From the NCBI RefSeq assembly GCF_028690125.1, contig NZ_JAQVBV010000004.1, forward strand, positions 1 through 64,000: a DNA stretch of 64,000 bases, given 5' to 3'. A program made the position numbers and the translations under genes. The notes under the pieces are model-generated. The model saw only the letters and a list, made by a program, of their open reading frames with translations. It was not told where the DNA came from and did no database searches. This DNA is from Bacteroides sp. (GTDB lineage: Bacteria > Bacteroidota > Bacteroidia > Bacteroidales > Bacteroidaceae). Positions within the stretch are counted from its first letter, which is position 1. Every line of letters starts with the position of its first letter. Of the stretch, positions 9,367-18,559 are shown piece after piece.

Positions 9367-10245
9367 ATGATGGACAGAAGAAAAAAGGGTGAGTATGTCG
9401 GAGCACTGGGTGCACTTTTGGTGCACGTGGCGGTGATTGCTCTTTTGATTCTGGTGAGCTTTGCCGTTCCCCAGCCCGATGAAGATTCTGGCGGAATACC
9501 TGTTATGATGGGAAATGTAGATGTAGCACGCGGCTTTGACGATCCTTCGTTAGTGGACGTAGACATCTTGCCGGAAGAAATGCCGGTTGCTGAACCTGAA
9601 CCTATTCCATTGGAAGTACCTTCGGAACAGGATTTGCTGACACAAACGGAAGAGGAAACGGTGGCTATCAAACCGAAAAACGAACCCAAAAAAGAACCTG
9701 TGAAGCCAAAAGAAACGACCAAACCGAAGGAACCGGTAAAGAAACCGGAAAAAACGGAAGCGGAAAAAGCTGCAGAAGCAAAACGGTTGGCAGAAGCAAA
9801 AGCGGAACGTGAACGGAAAGCCGCCGAAGAAGCTGCTAAAAAGAAAGTTGCAAATGCTTTTGGTAAAGGAGCACAGATGGGGGGAAGTAGAGGAACTTCT
9901 GAATCCGGTACAGGAGTGGAAGGTAGCAAGGATGGAAACTCTTCTACTGGTGCGAAAACAGGAGTTGCCGGTTATGGAACATTTAACCTCGGTGGACGTT
10001 CTTTAGGTGAAGGTGGTTTGCCAAAACCTGCATATAATGTACAAGAAGAAGGACGTGTGGTCGTAAATATTACGGTAAATCCTACAGGTATGGTAATCTC
10101 TACCAGTATTAATCCTCAAACGAATACTGTAAATTCCACTTTGCGCAAATCAGCGGAAGATGCGGCTAAGAAAGCCCGTTTCAATTCTGTAGATGGGGTA
10201 AACAACCAGAGTGGAACGATTACTTATTATTTTAATTTGAAATAG
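9367..10245 (+). CDS. tonB: TonB family energy-transducing protein
   Basis: 292 residues. A membrane anchor lies at about 13-35 (ALGALLVHVAVIALLILVSF). A long Pro/Glu/Lys-rich periplasmic spacer (about 60-165) with many PK and EP steps follows, then a Gly/Ser-rich stretch and a C-terminal domain (about 225-292) with GRVVVNITVNPTGMV and a terminal YYFNLK. The spacer spans the periplasm and the C-terminus contacts TonB boxes of outer-membrane receptors such as the one at 32140-34935. A second ATG follows immediately at 9370. Confidence 0.92.
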   Translation: MMDRRKKGEYVGALGALLVHVAVIALLILVSFAVPQPDEDSGGIPVMMGNVDVARGFDDPSLVDVDILPEEMPVAEPEPIPLEVPSEQDLLTQTEEETVAIKPKNEPKKEPVKPKETTKPKEPVKKPEKTEAEKAAEAKRLAEAKAERERKAAEEAAKKKVANAFGKGAQMGGSRGTSESGTGVEGSKDGNSSTGAKTGVAGYGTFNLGGRSLGEGGLPKPAYNVQEEGRVVVNITVNPTGMVISTSINPQTNTVNSTLRKSAEDAAKKARFNSVDGVNNQSGTITYYFNLK

Positions 10246-10267
10246 TAGTATTACTAATCAAAAATAG

Positions 10268-10825
10268 ATGATTATGGGAACTGTATATGCTTTTTTTGCA
10301 GATGGCTTTGAGGAAATAGAAGCCTTTACTGCCGTCGATACGTTAAGACGTGCCGGACTGAATGTGGAAATTGTATCTGTCACTCCGGATGAAATTGTAG
10401 TAGGTGCACATGATGTCTCTTTGCTGTGTGACATTAATTTTGAAAATTGCGACTTCTTTGATGCCGACTTGTTGCTGTTGCCTGGTGGAATGCCCGGAGC
10501 TGCCACTCTCGATAAACACGAAGGATTGCGTAAACTGATACTAAACTTTGCTACTAAAAATAAACCTATAGCTGCTATCTGTGCAGCTCCGATGGTATTG
10601 GGTAAATTGGGATTGCTGAAAGGTAAGAAAGCAACTTGTTATCCTGTATTTGAACAATATCTTGAAGGAGCCCAACTGGTTAATGAACCGGTTGTTCGTG
10701 ATGGAAATATAATTACTGCTGTGGGACCGGGAGCAGCAATGGATTTTTCTTTAGCTATTGTTGAAATGTTGGTTGGCGAGGAAAAGGTAAAAGAATTGGT
10801 AGAAGCCATGTGTGTTAAACGCTAA
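10268..10825 (+). CDS. DJ-1/PfpI family protein (YajL/ThiJ-like)
   Basis: 185 residues; the ATG at 10274 ([16 protein letters not shown]) is an equally good start. DJ-1 superfamily fold: the conserved glutamate is in [16 protein letters not shown] follows, and the nucleophile-elbow cysteine is in [11 protein letters not shown] (about residue 105). Family members are proposed to be oxidative-stress or protein/nucleotide deglycase proteins; the precise activity here is unknown. It lies between tonB and ispD in the same direction with short gaps. Confidence 0.88.
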   Translation: MIMGTVYAFFADGFEEIEAFTAVDTLRRAGLNVEIVSVTPDEIVVGAHDVSLLCDINFENCDFFDADLLLLPGGMPGAATLDKHEGLRKLILNFATKNKPIAAICAAPMVLGKLGLLKGKKATCYPVFEQYLEGAQLVNEPVVRDGNIITAVGPGAAMDFSLAIVEMLVGEEKVKELVEAMCVKR

Positions 10826-10832
10826 ACCACTT

Positions 10833-11492
10833 ATGAATCAATATGTGATTATTGTTGCCGGTGGTAAGGGCTTGCGGATGGGAAGTGAACTTCCCAAACA
10901 ATTTCTTCCCATCGGCAATAAGCTTGTGTTGATGCATACACTCGACGTTTTTAGGAAGTATGATCCTAATCTTAAAATAATCTTGGTACTCCCAAAAGAA
11001 CAACAGGAGTTTTGGAAAGGACTTTGTGAGAAATATAATTTTTCAGTAGAACACATCCTTGCCGATGGTGGTGAAACCCGATTTCATTCGGTAAAGAATG
11101 GATTGGCAAAAGTTCAAGATCACGGATTAGTAGGCGTACATGATGGAGTTCGTCCGTTTGTATCCGTTGAAGTGATTCATAATTGCTATGAGTCAGCAAA
11201 GAAATATAAGGCTGTGATTCCAGTGATAGAGGTAATCGAAACCTTGCGCCATCTCAATAGTACCGGAAGTGAGACTGTCAGCCGAAATGACTATAAATTA
11301 GTGCAAACTCCTCAAGTTTTTGATGTAGATTTACTCAAACAGGCATATGCGCAGGAGTATACTCCGTTTTTTACCGATGATGCTTCAGTGGTGGAGGCCA
11401 TGGGGATATCTGTACATCTTGTAGCCGGTAATCGCGAAAATATTAAAATAACAACCCCTTTCGATTTGAAAGTGGGAAGTGCTCTTCTATAA
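10833..11492 (+). CDS. ispD: 2-C-methyl-D-erythritol 4-phosphate cytidylyltransferase
   Basis: 219 residues from ATG 10833. The frame extends to 10812 inside the DJ-1 gene, but the family N-terminus is [16 protein letters not shown]. It makes CDP-methylerythritol in the non-mevalonate isoprenoid pathway. The CTP-binding loop [19 protein letters not shown] is at about 9-27; HDGVRPFV and [10 protein letters not shown] match the substrate blocks. It abuts recG directly (stop at 11490-11492, next ATG at 11493). Confidence 0.95.
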   Translation: MNQYVIIVAGGKGLRMGSELPKQFLPIGNKLVLMHTLDVFRKYDPNLKIILVLPKEQQEFWKGLCEKYNFSVEHILADGGETRFHSVKNGLAKVQDHGLVGVHDGVRPFVSVEVIHNCYESAKKYKAVIPVIEVIETLRHLNSTGSETVSRNDYKLVQTPQVFDVDLLKQAYAQEYTPFFTDDASVVEAMGISVHLVAGNRENIKITTPFDLKVGSALL

Positions 11493-13589
11493 ATGTTTGA
11501 TTTAGCCACACGCGACATAAAATATATCTCTGGTGTAGGTCCTCAAAAGGCAACTATATTAAATAAGGAGTTGGAAATATACTCCTTACATGATTTACTT
11601 TATTATTTTCCATATAAATATGTAGACCGAAGCCGCATCTATTACATCCAAGAGATAGATGGTAATATGCCTTATATCCAATTGAAAGGCAAAATTCTCG
11701 GTTTCGAAACTTTTGGCGAGGGGCGGCAACGTCGCTTAACCGCTCATTTTTCGGATGGTACGGGGGGTGTGGACTTGGTGTGGTTTCAAGGTATTAAATA
11801 CATATTACAGAAATACAAACTTCACGAAGAATATATTATTTTTGGCAAACCGTCTGTATTTAACGGACGGATCAATGTGGCACATCCCGATATAGACAAG
11901 GCAGACGAGCTGAAACTTTCTACGGTAGGGCTACAACCATATTATAATACGACCGAAAAGATGAAACGTTGTTTTCTCAATTCTCATGCGATTGAGAAGA
12001 TGATGACAACAGTAATCCAGCAGATTCAGGAACCTTTGGCCGAAACACTTTCTCCAAAGATATTGGCAGACCATCATTTGATGCCCTTGACAGAAGCTCT
12101 GCGGAATATTCATTTTCCGGCTAGTCCCGATCTGCTACGGCGAGCAGAGTATCGCCTTAAATTTGAAGAACTATTCTACGTGCAATTAAATATCCTTCGT
12201 TATGCCAAAGATAGACAAAGACGCTACCGAGGATATGTTTTCGAAAAAGTAGGTAATGTTTTTAATACCTTTTATACACAAAATCTCCCTTTCCAACTGA
12301 CTGGTGCGCAAAAAAGAGTACTAAAGGAAATAAGAAATGATGTGGGGAGTGGGAGGCAGATGAACCGCCTTTTGCAAGGAGATGTGGGAAGTGGGAAAAC
12401 TTTAGTTGCTTTGATGAGTATGCTGTTAGCGTTAGACAATGGTTATCAGGCTTGTATGATGGCTCCTACCGAAATATTAGCAAACCAACATTATGAGACC
12501 ATCAAAGAACTGCTTTTCGGAATGGATATTCGTGTTGAATTACTGACGGGTTCTGTGAAAGGGAAAAAGAGACAAGCAATACTCTCGGGTTTATTAACAG
12601 GTGAAGTACGGATATTGATAGGCACTCATGCTGTTATTGAGGATACAGTAAACTTCTCCTCTCTGGGATTTGTGGTGATTGATGAACAACATCGCTTTGG
12701 AGTTGCACAACGTGCCCGTCTTTGGAATAAAAATACCCAGCCTCCACATGTACTTGTAATGACAGCAACACCCATTCCACGTACATTGGCGATGACCTTG
12801 TATGGTGACTTAGATGTGTCAGTTATTGATGAACTTCCGCCGGGTAGAAAGCCAATTGCGACAATTCATCAATTTGATAACCGGCGTGAGACATTATATC
12901 GTTCAGTACACAAACAAATAGAGGAAGGACGGCAGGTGTATATTGTTTATCCTTTAATCAAGGAAAGCGAGAAGATTGATTTGAAGAATTTGGAGGAAGG
13001 TTATCAGTATATTCAGGAAGAATTCCATAAATATACGGTTTGCAAAGTACATGGTAAAATGAAATCTGCTGAGAAAGATGCACAAATGCAGCTTTTTGTT
13101 TCCGGTGAAGCTAAGATAATGGTAGCCACTACAGTAATTGAGGTAGGAGTAAATGTGCCGAATGCTTCTGTAATGATTATAGAGAATGCAGAACGTTTTG
13201 GACTTTCGCAGTTGCATCAGTTGCGCGGTCGGGTAGGGCGTGGTGCCGAACAGTCTTATTGTATTCTAGTAACTAACTACAAACTAACCGAGGATACCCG
13301 TAAACGGCTTGAGATCATGGTACGAACAAATGATGGTTTCGAAATAGCAGAAGCTGATCTGAAACTACGTGGTCCTGGTGATTTGGAGGGCACGCAGCAA
13401 AGTGGGGTCGCTTTCGATCTGAAAATTGCTGATATTGCACGTGACGGACAATTACTGCAATATGTTCGTTCGATAGCTGAAGATATTGTGGAGCATGATC
13501 CTATGGCGCAGCAACCGGAAAATGAAATCTTGTGGCGTCAATTGAAGACACTCCGTAAGTCGAACGTTAATTGGGCTGCTATTAGTTGA
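11493..13589 (+). CDS. recG: ATP-dependent DNA helicase RecG
   Basis: 698 residues. Branch-migration helicase that remodels stalled forks and Holliday junctions. The N-terminal helical and OB wedge domains (about 1-260) are followed by the helicase core: Walker A QGDVGSGKTL near residue 296, VIDEQHRFG (DEQH box) near 397, TATPIPRTLAMT (motif III), VIEVGVNVPNA and QLRGRVGRG (motif VI). The C-terminal part GPGDLEGTQQSG is the RecG hallmark. Full length. Confidence 0.97.
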   Translation: MFDLATRDIKYISGVGPQKATILNKELEIYSLHDLLYYFPYKYVDRSRIYYIQEIDGNMPYIQLKGKILGFETFGEGRQRRLTAHFSDGTGGVDLVWFQGIKYILQKYKLHEEYIIFGKPSVFNGRINVAHPDIDKADELKLSTVGLQPYYNTTEKMKRCFLNSHAIEKMMTTVIQQIQEPLAETLSPKILADHHLMPLTEALRNIHFPASPDLLRRAEYRLKFEELFYVQLNILRYAKDRQRRYRGYVFEKVGNVFNTFYTQNLPFQLTGAQKRVLKEIRNDVGSGRQMNRLLQGDVGSGKTLVALMSMLLALDNGYQACMMAPTEILANQHYETIKELLFGMDIRVELLTGSVKGKKRQAILSGLLTGEVRILIGTHAVIEDTVNFSSLGFVVIDEQHRFGVAQRARLWNKNTQPPHVLVMTATPIPRTLAMTLYGDLDVSVIDELPPGRKPIATIHQFDNRRETLYRSVHKQIEEGRQVYIVYPLIKESEKIDLKNLEEGYQYIQEEFHKYTVCKVHGKMKSAEKDAQMQLFVSGEAKIMVATTVIEVGVNVPNASVMIIENAERFGLSQLHQLRGRVGRGAEQSYCILVTNYKLTEDTRKRLEIMVRTNDGFEIAEADLKLRGPGDLEGTQQSGVAFDLKIADIARDGQLLQYVRSIAEDIVEHDPMAQQPENEILWRQLKTLRKSNVNWAAIS

Positions 13590-13728
13590 AAAACGGTTAA
13601 ACATACAGTTTATTTACGTAAATGTGTTGCAAAACATATTTCTTCTTATCTCACCTATTCATAGGGATTTAAGAGCACTTTTTTGATTCTTTTGGTATCG
13701 GTTGTCTGAAAAATAGTTAATGACAGAC

Positions 13729-13758
13729 TTGCCATTTCGGCAGAAAACACTATCTTTG
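13729..13758 (+). promoter_or_regulatory. Promoter of ndk
   Basis: TTG (13729-13731), 19 bases, TATCTTTG (13751-13758). This matches the Bacteroides promoter pattern, with the ndk ATG 52 bases further on. The remaining sequence between recG and ndk (13590-13728) shows nothing else. Confidence 0.65.
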
Positions 13759-13809
13759 AGAGAATTTTTTAGAAAATGTTGTTGTTTAACCATCTGAATA
13801 TTACATATT

Positions 13810-14274
13810 ATGTTTGAAAAAACATTAGTCATTTTAAAACCTTGCACCCTCCAACGAGGATTGATTGGTGAGATTACTCACCGCTTTGAACGTAAAGGAT
13901 TGCGGTTGGCAGGAATGAAAATGATGCAATTGACAGATGAATTGTTAAGTGAACATTATTCCCACTTGAGTAGCAAACCTTTTTTTCAACGAGTGAAAGA
14001 TTCAATGATGACAGCTCCTGTTATTGTGTGTTGCTTTGAAGGTGTGGATGCTATTCAAACAGTTCGTACGTTGGCGGGACCAACTAATGGACGTCTGGCT
14101 GCGCCGGGAACTATTCGTGGAGATTATAGTATGAGTTTTCAGGAAAATATAGTTCATACTTCGGATTCTCCGGAGACTGCAGCTTCTGAATTAACGAGAT
14201 TTTTTAAACCGGAAGAAATATTCGATTACCAACAAGTTACTTTTGACTACTTGTATGCAAATGACGAATATTGA
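13810..14274 (+). CDS. ndk: Nucleoside diphosphate kinase
   Basis: 154 residues. Balances nucleoside triphosphate pools through a phospho-histidine intermediate. It starts MFEKTLVILKPCTLQRG. The active-site His is about residue 116 in NIVHTSDSPETA, and RTLAGPTNGRLAAPGTIRGD carries the nucleotide-binding arginines. Normal length. The M23 peptidase gene follows after 21 bases. Confidence 0.97.
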   Translation: MFEKTLVILKPCTLQRGLIGEITHRFERKGLRLAGMKMMQLTDELLSEHYSHLSSKPFFQRVKDSMMTAPVIVCCFEGVDAIQTVRTLAGPTNGRLAAPGTIRGDYSMSFQENIVHTSDSPETAASELTRFFKPEEIFDYQQVTFDYLYANDEY

Positions 14275-14295
14275 TTGAACAATTTATGAGAACGA

Positions 14296-15177
14296 ATGAA
14301 TTTTAATTGTATTATTAAAACAGGATTGGTCGCTGTAGCGGCTATGGTCAGCTTGAGCTCTTTTTCTCAAGACTTGATTGCCCGTCAGGCACCAATAGAT
14401 AAAAAATTAAAAACAGTAGACTCTTTGGCATTGCAGAAGCAAATTCGTGTCGAACAGGCTGAATATCCTGCCCTTAGTCTTTATCCGAATTGGAATAACC
14501 AATATGTCCATGCTTACGGAAAGGATGCTGTTATTCCTGATAATTACACAATTGACTTGACCGGTTTCCATATGCCGACTCCAAGTACGAAAATTACTTC
14601 ACCTTTTGGTCCTCGTTGGAGAAGAATGCACAATGGTTTGGATTTGAAAGTAAATGTAGGTGATACAATTGTAGCTGCCTTCGATGGTAAAGTCCGTATT
14701 GTGAAATATGAGCGTAGAGGTTATGGCAAATATGTAGTCATCCGTCATGATAATGGTTTGGAAACAGTCTATGGTCACCTGTCCAAGCAACTTGTAGAAG
14801 AAAACCAATTGGTGAAAGCTGGTGAAATAATTGGCTTGGGTGGTAATACAGGTCGTTCAACCGGTTCACATCTTCATTTTGAAACACGTTTCTTGGGAGT
14901 TGCCATTAATCCGGCTTATATGTTTGATTTCCCAAAACAAGATATCGTAGCTGATAATTATACTTTCCGTAAAAATATGCGAACCAACTCTAGGCGTGCA
15001 GGTTCACACGATGCGGAAATAGCTGACGGTTCTGTTCGCTATTATAAAGTTAAAAGTGGTGATTCTCTATCCCGTATATCTAAGAGAACCGGAGTTTCTA
15101 TTTCGACACTCTGTAAGTTGAATCGTATTACCACCAAGAGCATCTTACGGCTGAATCAAGTGTTACGTTGTTCATAA
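14296..15177 (+). CDS. Secreted M23 metallopeptidase with LysM domain
   Basis: 293 residues. Signal peptide (about 1-24, ending SLSSFSQ), linker, M23/LytM domain (about 98-215), then a C-terminal LysM domain (about 250-293). Zinc ligands are visible: His112 and Asp116 in MHNGLDLKV, and His192-x-His194 in SHLHFET. The first His is also present in VIRHDNG. All residues expected for an active peptidoglycan endopeptidase are there, and LysM (YYKVKSGDSLSRISKRTGVS) should bind peptidoglycan. Likely role is cell wall remodelling. It ends at a strong terminator. Confidence 0.93.
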   Translation: MNFNCIIKTGLVAVAAMVSLSSFSQDLIARQAPIDKKLKTVDSLALQKQIRVEQAEYPALSLYPNWNNQYVHAYGKDAVIPDNYTIDLTGFHMPTPSTKITSPFGPRWRRMHNGLDLKVNVGDTIVAAFDGKVRIVKYERRGYGKYVVIRHDNGLETVYGHLSKQLVEENQLVKAGEIIGLGGNTGRSTGSHLHFETRFLGVAINPAYMFDFPKQDIVADNYTFRKNMRTNSRRAGSHDAEIADGSVRYYKVKSGDSLSRISKRTGVSISTLCKLNRITTKSILRLNQVLRCS

Positions 15178-15207
15178 AAAGTAATACAATATAATATAAT
15201 CTTTTGC

Positions 15208-15245
15208 AGAGGGCACTTTAATATAATTTAGAGTGCCCTCTTTCT
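15208..15245 (+). terminator. Rho-independent terminator
   Basis: AGAGGGCACT and AGTGCCCTCT form a perfect stem around a 14-base AT loop, followed by TTTCTGTTTT. It closes the ndk-M23 unit. Confidence 0.88.
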
Positions 15246-15264
15246 GTTTTCACTTAATTATTGT

Positions 15265-15272
15265 TACCTTTG
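15265..15272 (+). promoter_or_regulatory. Putative -7 element for DUF1599 gene
   Basis: TACCTTTG fits TAnnTTTG and lies 18 bases before the chosen ATG at 15291. It rules out a translation start at 15261, which lies upstream of any transcript from this promoter. Confidence 0.55.
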
Positions 15273-15290
15273 CGCACTATTTGGAAGAAA

Positions 15291-15833
15291 ATGAAAGATA
15301 CCAAGCAACAATTTGAACATGTCATTGCTTTATGCCGTGACTTATTTTCTAAGAAGCTGCACGATTATGGGCCTGCATGGCGAATTCTGCGTCCGGCTTC
15401 GGTAACTGATCAGATTTTCATTAAAGCTAATCGGATTCGCAGTATTGAGACAAAAGGAATAACCTTGGTAGATGAGGGAATCCGTTCAGAGTTTATTGCA
15501 ATTGTTAATTACGGTATTATTGGGTTGATTCAATTAGAATTGGGATATGCCGAATCAGCTGATATAAACAATGGAGAAGCTTTGGTATTGTATGATAAGT
15601 ATGCCAAAGAGGCTTTGGAATTAATGCTTGCCAAGAATCATGATTATGATGAGGCTTGGAGAAGTATGCGTGTCAGCTCTTATACAGATCTGATTTTGAT
15701 GAAAATTTACCGTACGAAGCAAATTGAAAGCTTGGCAGGAAACACTCTAGTATCGGAGGGTATAGATGCTAATTATATGGATATGATTAATTATTCTGTT
15801 TTCGGACTGATTAAAATAGAATTTGAAGGATAA
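15291..15833 (+). CDS. DUF1599 domain protein, internally duplicated
   Basis: 180 residues from ATG 15291 (MKDTKQQFEHV). It consists of two copies of one module: residues about 20-80 (KKLHDYGPAWRILRP, then DQIFIKANRIRSIE and NYGIIGLIQLE) and about 110-178 (KNHDYDEAWRSMRV, then DLILMKIYRTKQIE and NYSVFGLIKIE). The paired HDY..AWR and R..IE motifs match what I know as DUF1599. No function is established; the charged repeats resemble all-alpha nucleotide-pyrophosphatase-like folds, which is only a guess. It overlaps the next gene by 11 bases. Confidence 0.88.
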   Translation: MKDTKQQFEHVIALCRDLFSKKLHDYGPAWRILRPASVTDQIFIKANRIRSIETKGITLVDEGIRSEFIAIVNYGIIGLIQLELGYAESADINNGEALVLYDKYAKEALELMLAKNHDYDEAWRSMRVSSYTDLILMKIYRTKQIESLAGNTLVSEGIDANYMDMINYSVFGLIKIEFEG

Positions 15834-17178
15834 GAACTTACATATCATTCAGCAGATAGGAGCAAATATTTGTCGCTTCCTTTTGGCAGCAGCATTTATC
15901 TTTTCCGGATTTGTGAAGTCGGTGGACCCACTAGGTTCGCAATATAAGATACAAGATTATCTGACTGCGTTTGGTTTAGATTCTTGGTTCCCTTCTTTTT
16001 TCCCGTTAATAGGGGGAATTATTTTATCTGCTATTGAATTCTCTGTCGGTATATTCTTGTTTTTTGGTGTCAGAAGATCGGTAGCATCTACTTTGGCCTT
16101 GATTCTGATGATTTTTATGACTCCGCTGACTTTGTATCTGGCACTCTTTAATCCGGTTTCAGACTGTGGTTGCTTTGGTGATGCTTGGGTATTGACCAAT
16201 TGGGAAACATTTGGAAAAAATGTAGTCTTATTAATTGCAGCGATTATTGTATTTAAAGAAAGAAAATTGTTGATCAGGTTTGTAAGCTATAAGATGGAGT
16301 GGCTGGTATCTCTATATACTATTTTCTTTGTATTTGTATTGTCTTTCTATTGTCTTGATCGTTTGCCTGTTTTAGATTTTCGTCCTTACAAAATAGGGAA
16401 AAATATTCAGGAAGGTATGACTATCCCTGAAGGAGCTAAGTCCAGTGTATACGAAAGTATTTTCACTTTAGAGAAAAATGGAGAGAAGAAAGAATTCACG
16501 TTAGAGAATTATCCCGATAGTACTTGGAAATTTGTAGATACTCGTACAATTCTTAAAGAAAAAGGGTATGAACCTCCTATTCATGATTTTTCTATGATGG
16601 AGCTAAGCACCGGAGAGGATATAACAGATGATGTGCTGACTGATATGGGATATACTTTCTTGTTAGTAACTCACCGTATTGAGAAGGCTGACGATAGCAA
16701 CATTGATTTGATTAATGAAGTTTATGATTATTCGGTTGAACATGATTATAAGTTTTATTGCTTGACCTCTTCACCGGAAGAACAAATTGAACTTTGGAAG
16801 GATAAGACCGGAGCAGAATATCCTTTTTGCCAAATGGATGATATTACACTGAAAACAATGATACGCTCTAATCCGGGGCTGATGTTGATCAAGAATGGAA
16901 CAATCCTGAATAAGTGGAGCGATGAAGATATTCCGGATGAGTATGCGCTGACTGATAAGTTGGAAAATCTGAAACTAGGGCAAGTCAAAGTAAAAAGTGA
17001 TAGTCACACAATTGGTTTTGTAGTCTTATGGTTTGTTATCCCATTGTTGCTGGTATTGGGAATCGATATTTTGATTATTCGGAGGCGAGAACGAAAAAAA
17101 GTCACGAAGTTGCGAAATAATGAAAACGAGACAAAAGAAAATGGGAAGACGGATAATAAAGAAATATTCAATTCTTAA
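15823..17178 (+). CDS. DoxX/MauE-like membrane protein with thioredoxin-like domain
   Basis: 451 residues if translation begins at TTG 15823; no in-frame ATG precedes the first membrane helix, so a non-ATG start coupled to the DUF1599 stop is likely. Four membrane helices (about 13-165) include the DoxX-like segment FLLAAAFIFSGFVKSVDPLG and a Cys pair in SDCGCFGDAWVL. A soluble domain (about 210-390) looks thioredoxin-like (GYTFLLVTHRIEKAD, LMLIKNGTILNKW) but lacks CxxC. A last membrane helix (about 400-423) and a basic tail follow. A role in periplasmic redox chemistry is possible; unproven. Confidence 0.82.
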   Translation: MKDKNLHIIQQIGANICRFLLAAAFIFSGFVKSVDPLGSQYKIQDYLTAFGLDSWFPSFFPLIGGIILSAIEFSVGIFLFFGVRRSVASTLALILMIFMTPLTLYLALFNPVSDCGCFGDAWVLTNWETFGKNVVLLIAAIIVFKERKLLIRFVSYKMEWLVSLYTIFFVFVLSFYCLDRLPVLDFRPYKIGKNIQEGMTIPEGAKSSVYESIFTLEKNGEKKEFTLENYPDSTWKFVDTRTILKEKGYEPPIHDFSMMELSTGEDITDDVLTDMGYTFLLVTHRIEKADDSNIDLINEVYDYSVEHDYKFYCLTSSPEEQIELWKDKTGAEYPFCQMDDITLKTMIRSNPGLMLIKNGTILNKWSDEDIPDEYALTDKLENLKLGQVKVKSDSHTIGFVVLWFVIPLLLVLGIDILIIRRRERKKVTKLRNNENETKENGKTDNKEIFNS

Positions 17179-17246
17179 CTTATTCCCTTGAAGATCTATA
17201 AACGAGACAGAATGTAATTTACTAACCCTTTAAATAAAAAACAAAA

Positions 17247-18005
17247 ATGAGAAAGAACATTGTTGCAGGAAACTGGAAAATGAACAAAACCCTTCAAGAG
17301 GGTATCGCTTTGGCAAAAGAACTAAACGAAGCATTGGCTAACGAAAAACCTAACTGTGATGTCGTTATCTGTACTCCCTTTATTCACTTGGCTTCTGTAA
17401 CTCCGTTGGTAGACGCTGCTAAGATTGGGGTAGGTGCTGAAAACTGTGCTGATAAAGAATCAGGTGCTTATACTGGTGAAGTTTCTGCTTCTATGGTAGC
17501 TTCTACAGGTGCTAAATATGTAATTCTGGGTCACTCAGAACGTCGTGCTTATTATGGCGAAACAGTTGCTATCCTTGATGAAAAAGTAAAATTAGCTTTG
17601 GCTAACGGTCTGACTCCGATTTTCTGTATTGGTGAAGTTTTGGAAGAACGCGAAGCTAATAAGCAAAATGAAGTAGTAGCTGCTCAGTTGGAATCTGTAT
17701 TTTCTTTGACTGCTGAGGACTTCTCTAAAATTGTTTTGGCTTACGAACCGGTTTGGGCTATTGGTACTGGCAAAACTGCTTCTGCAGAACAAGCTCAAGA
17801 AATTCATGCTTTCATTCGTTCGCTTGTAGCAAACAAATATGGCAAAGAGATTGCTGATAACACTTCTATCCTTTATGGTGGTAGTTGCAAGGCTTCTAAT
17901 GCAAAAGAATTGTTTGCTAACCCTGATGTAGACGGTGGTCTGATTGGTGGTGCTGCTTTGAAAGTTGCTGACTTCAAAGGTATCATTGATGCGTTTAATG
18001 CATAA
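17247..18005 (+). CDS. tpiA: Triosephosphate isomerase
   Basis: 252 residues. Interconverts dihydroxyacetone phosphate and glyceraldehyde 3-phosphate. Active-site residues are all present: Asn9 and Lys11 in AGNWKMNK, His96 in LGHSERR, Glu167 in [14 protein letters not shown] (with the flexible loop), and the phosphate loop [10 protein letters not shown]. Codon use is skewed to a few codons, as expected for a highly expressed gene. Confidence 0.98.
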   Translation: MRKNIVAGNWKMNKTLQEGIALAKELNEALANEKPNCDVVICTPFIHLASVTPLVDAAKIGVGAENCADKESGAYTGEVSASMVASTGAKYVILGHSERRAYYGETVAILDEKVKLALANGLTPIFCIGEVLEEREANKQNEVVAAQLESVFSLTAEDFSKIVLAYEPVWAIGTGKTASAEQAQEIHAFIRSLVANKYGKEIADNTSILYGGSCKASNAKELFANPDVDGGLIGGAALKVADFKGIIDAFNA

Positions 18006-18016
18006 TTAAAAACTTT

Positions 18017-18086
18017 TAGGTACGGATTGCATGGGGATAGGAAACTCTTGTATAAGGAGGCTTTTAATCTGTGAAATCCGTGCCTA
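18017..18086. repeat. Imperfect inverted repeat between tpiA and the SPOR gene
   Basis: TAGGTACGGATT (18017-18028) pairs with AATCCGTGCCTA (18075-18086), one G-U, around a 46-base loop. It could act as a transcript-end or mRNA-stabilising fold between two co-oriented genes. The ACGGATT word recalls interspersed repeats in Bacteroides genomes, from memory only. Confidence 0.5.
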
Positions 18087-18102
18087 TATTAAAATCAACT
18101 GA

Positions 18103-18552
18103 ATGAAAAAGCTATCTTTATTTATTCTATTGTTTGTTTTTACTGGTGTTGGTGCACATGCTCAAAATATTATTAAGAGTTTAGAACGTACTGTGCCGGG
18201 ACAGGGAAAGGTGACCATTCATCAGGATCCTGCTATTGAGGCATTGATAGGCGTGGAACATCTTGGAGCAGGTGAACAGAAAGTAATAAAGACTTCCGGA
18301 TTCAGAATTCAGGCATATGCAGGTAATAATACTAATGAAGCTAAGAATGAGGCTTATAAAGTAGGATTGCGTATCAAAGAATATTTCCCGGAACTTACAG
18401 TATATACTTCGTTCAATTCTCCCCGTTGGCTTTGTCGTGTCGGTGATTTTCAAAGTATTGAAGAAGCTGATGCCATGATGCGTAAGATGAAAGCAACTGG
18501 TGTGTTTAAAGAAGTCTCTATCGTTAAGGATCAAATTAATATTCCTTTATAA
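18103..18552 (+). CDS. Secreted SPOR-domain protein
   Basis: 149 residues. A signal peptide (about 1-20, ending VGAHAQ) is followed by a short linker and a SPOR domain (about 65-148): [54 protein letters not shown] domains bind denuded glycan strands at septa, so a cell-envelope or division-site role is likely. folE follows after 7 bases. Confidence 0.9.
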   Translation: MKKLSLFILLFVFTGVGAHAQNIIKSLERTVPGQGKVTIHQDPAIEALIGVEHLGAGEQKVIKTSGFRIQAYAGNNTNEAKNEAYKVGLRIKEYFPELTVYTSFNSPRWLCRVGDFQSIEEADAMMRKMKATGVFKEVSIVKDQINIPL

Positions 18553-18559
18553 TTTTATT

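Noticed and set aside
9339..9929. 196-codon minus-strand frame rich in Ser, Phe and Ala
   Set aside because: It is the complement of the Pro/Lys/Glu-rich linker of tonB; skewed composition keeps the antisense frame open.
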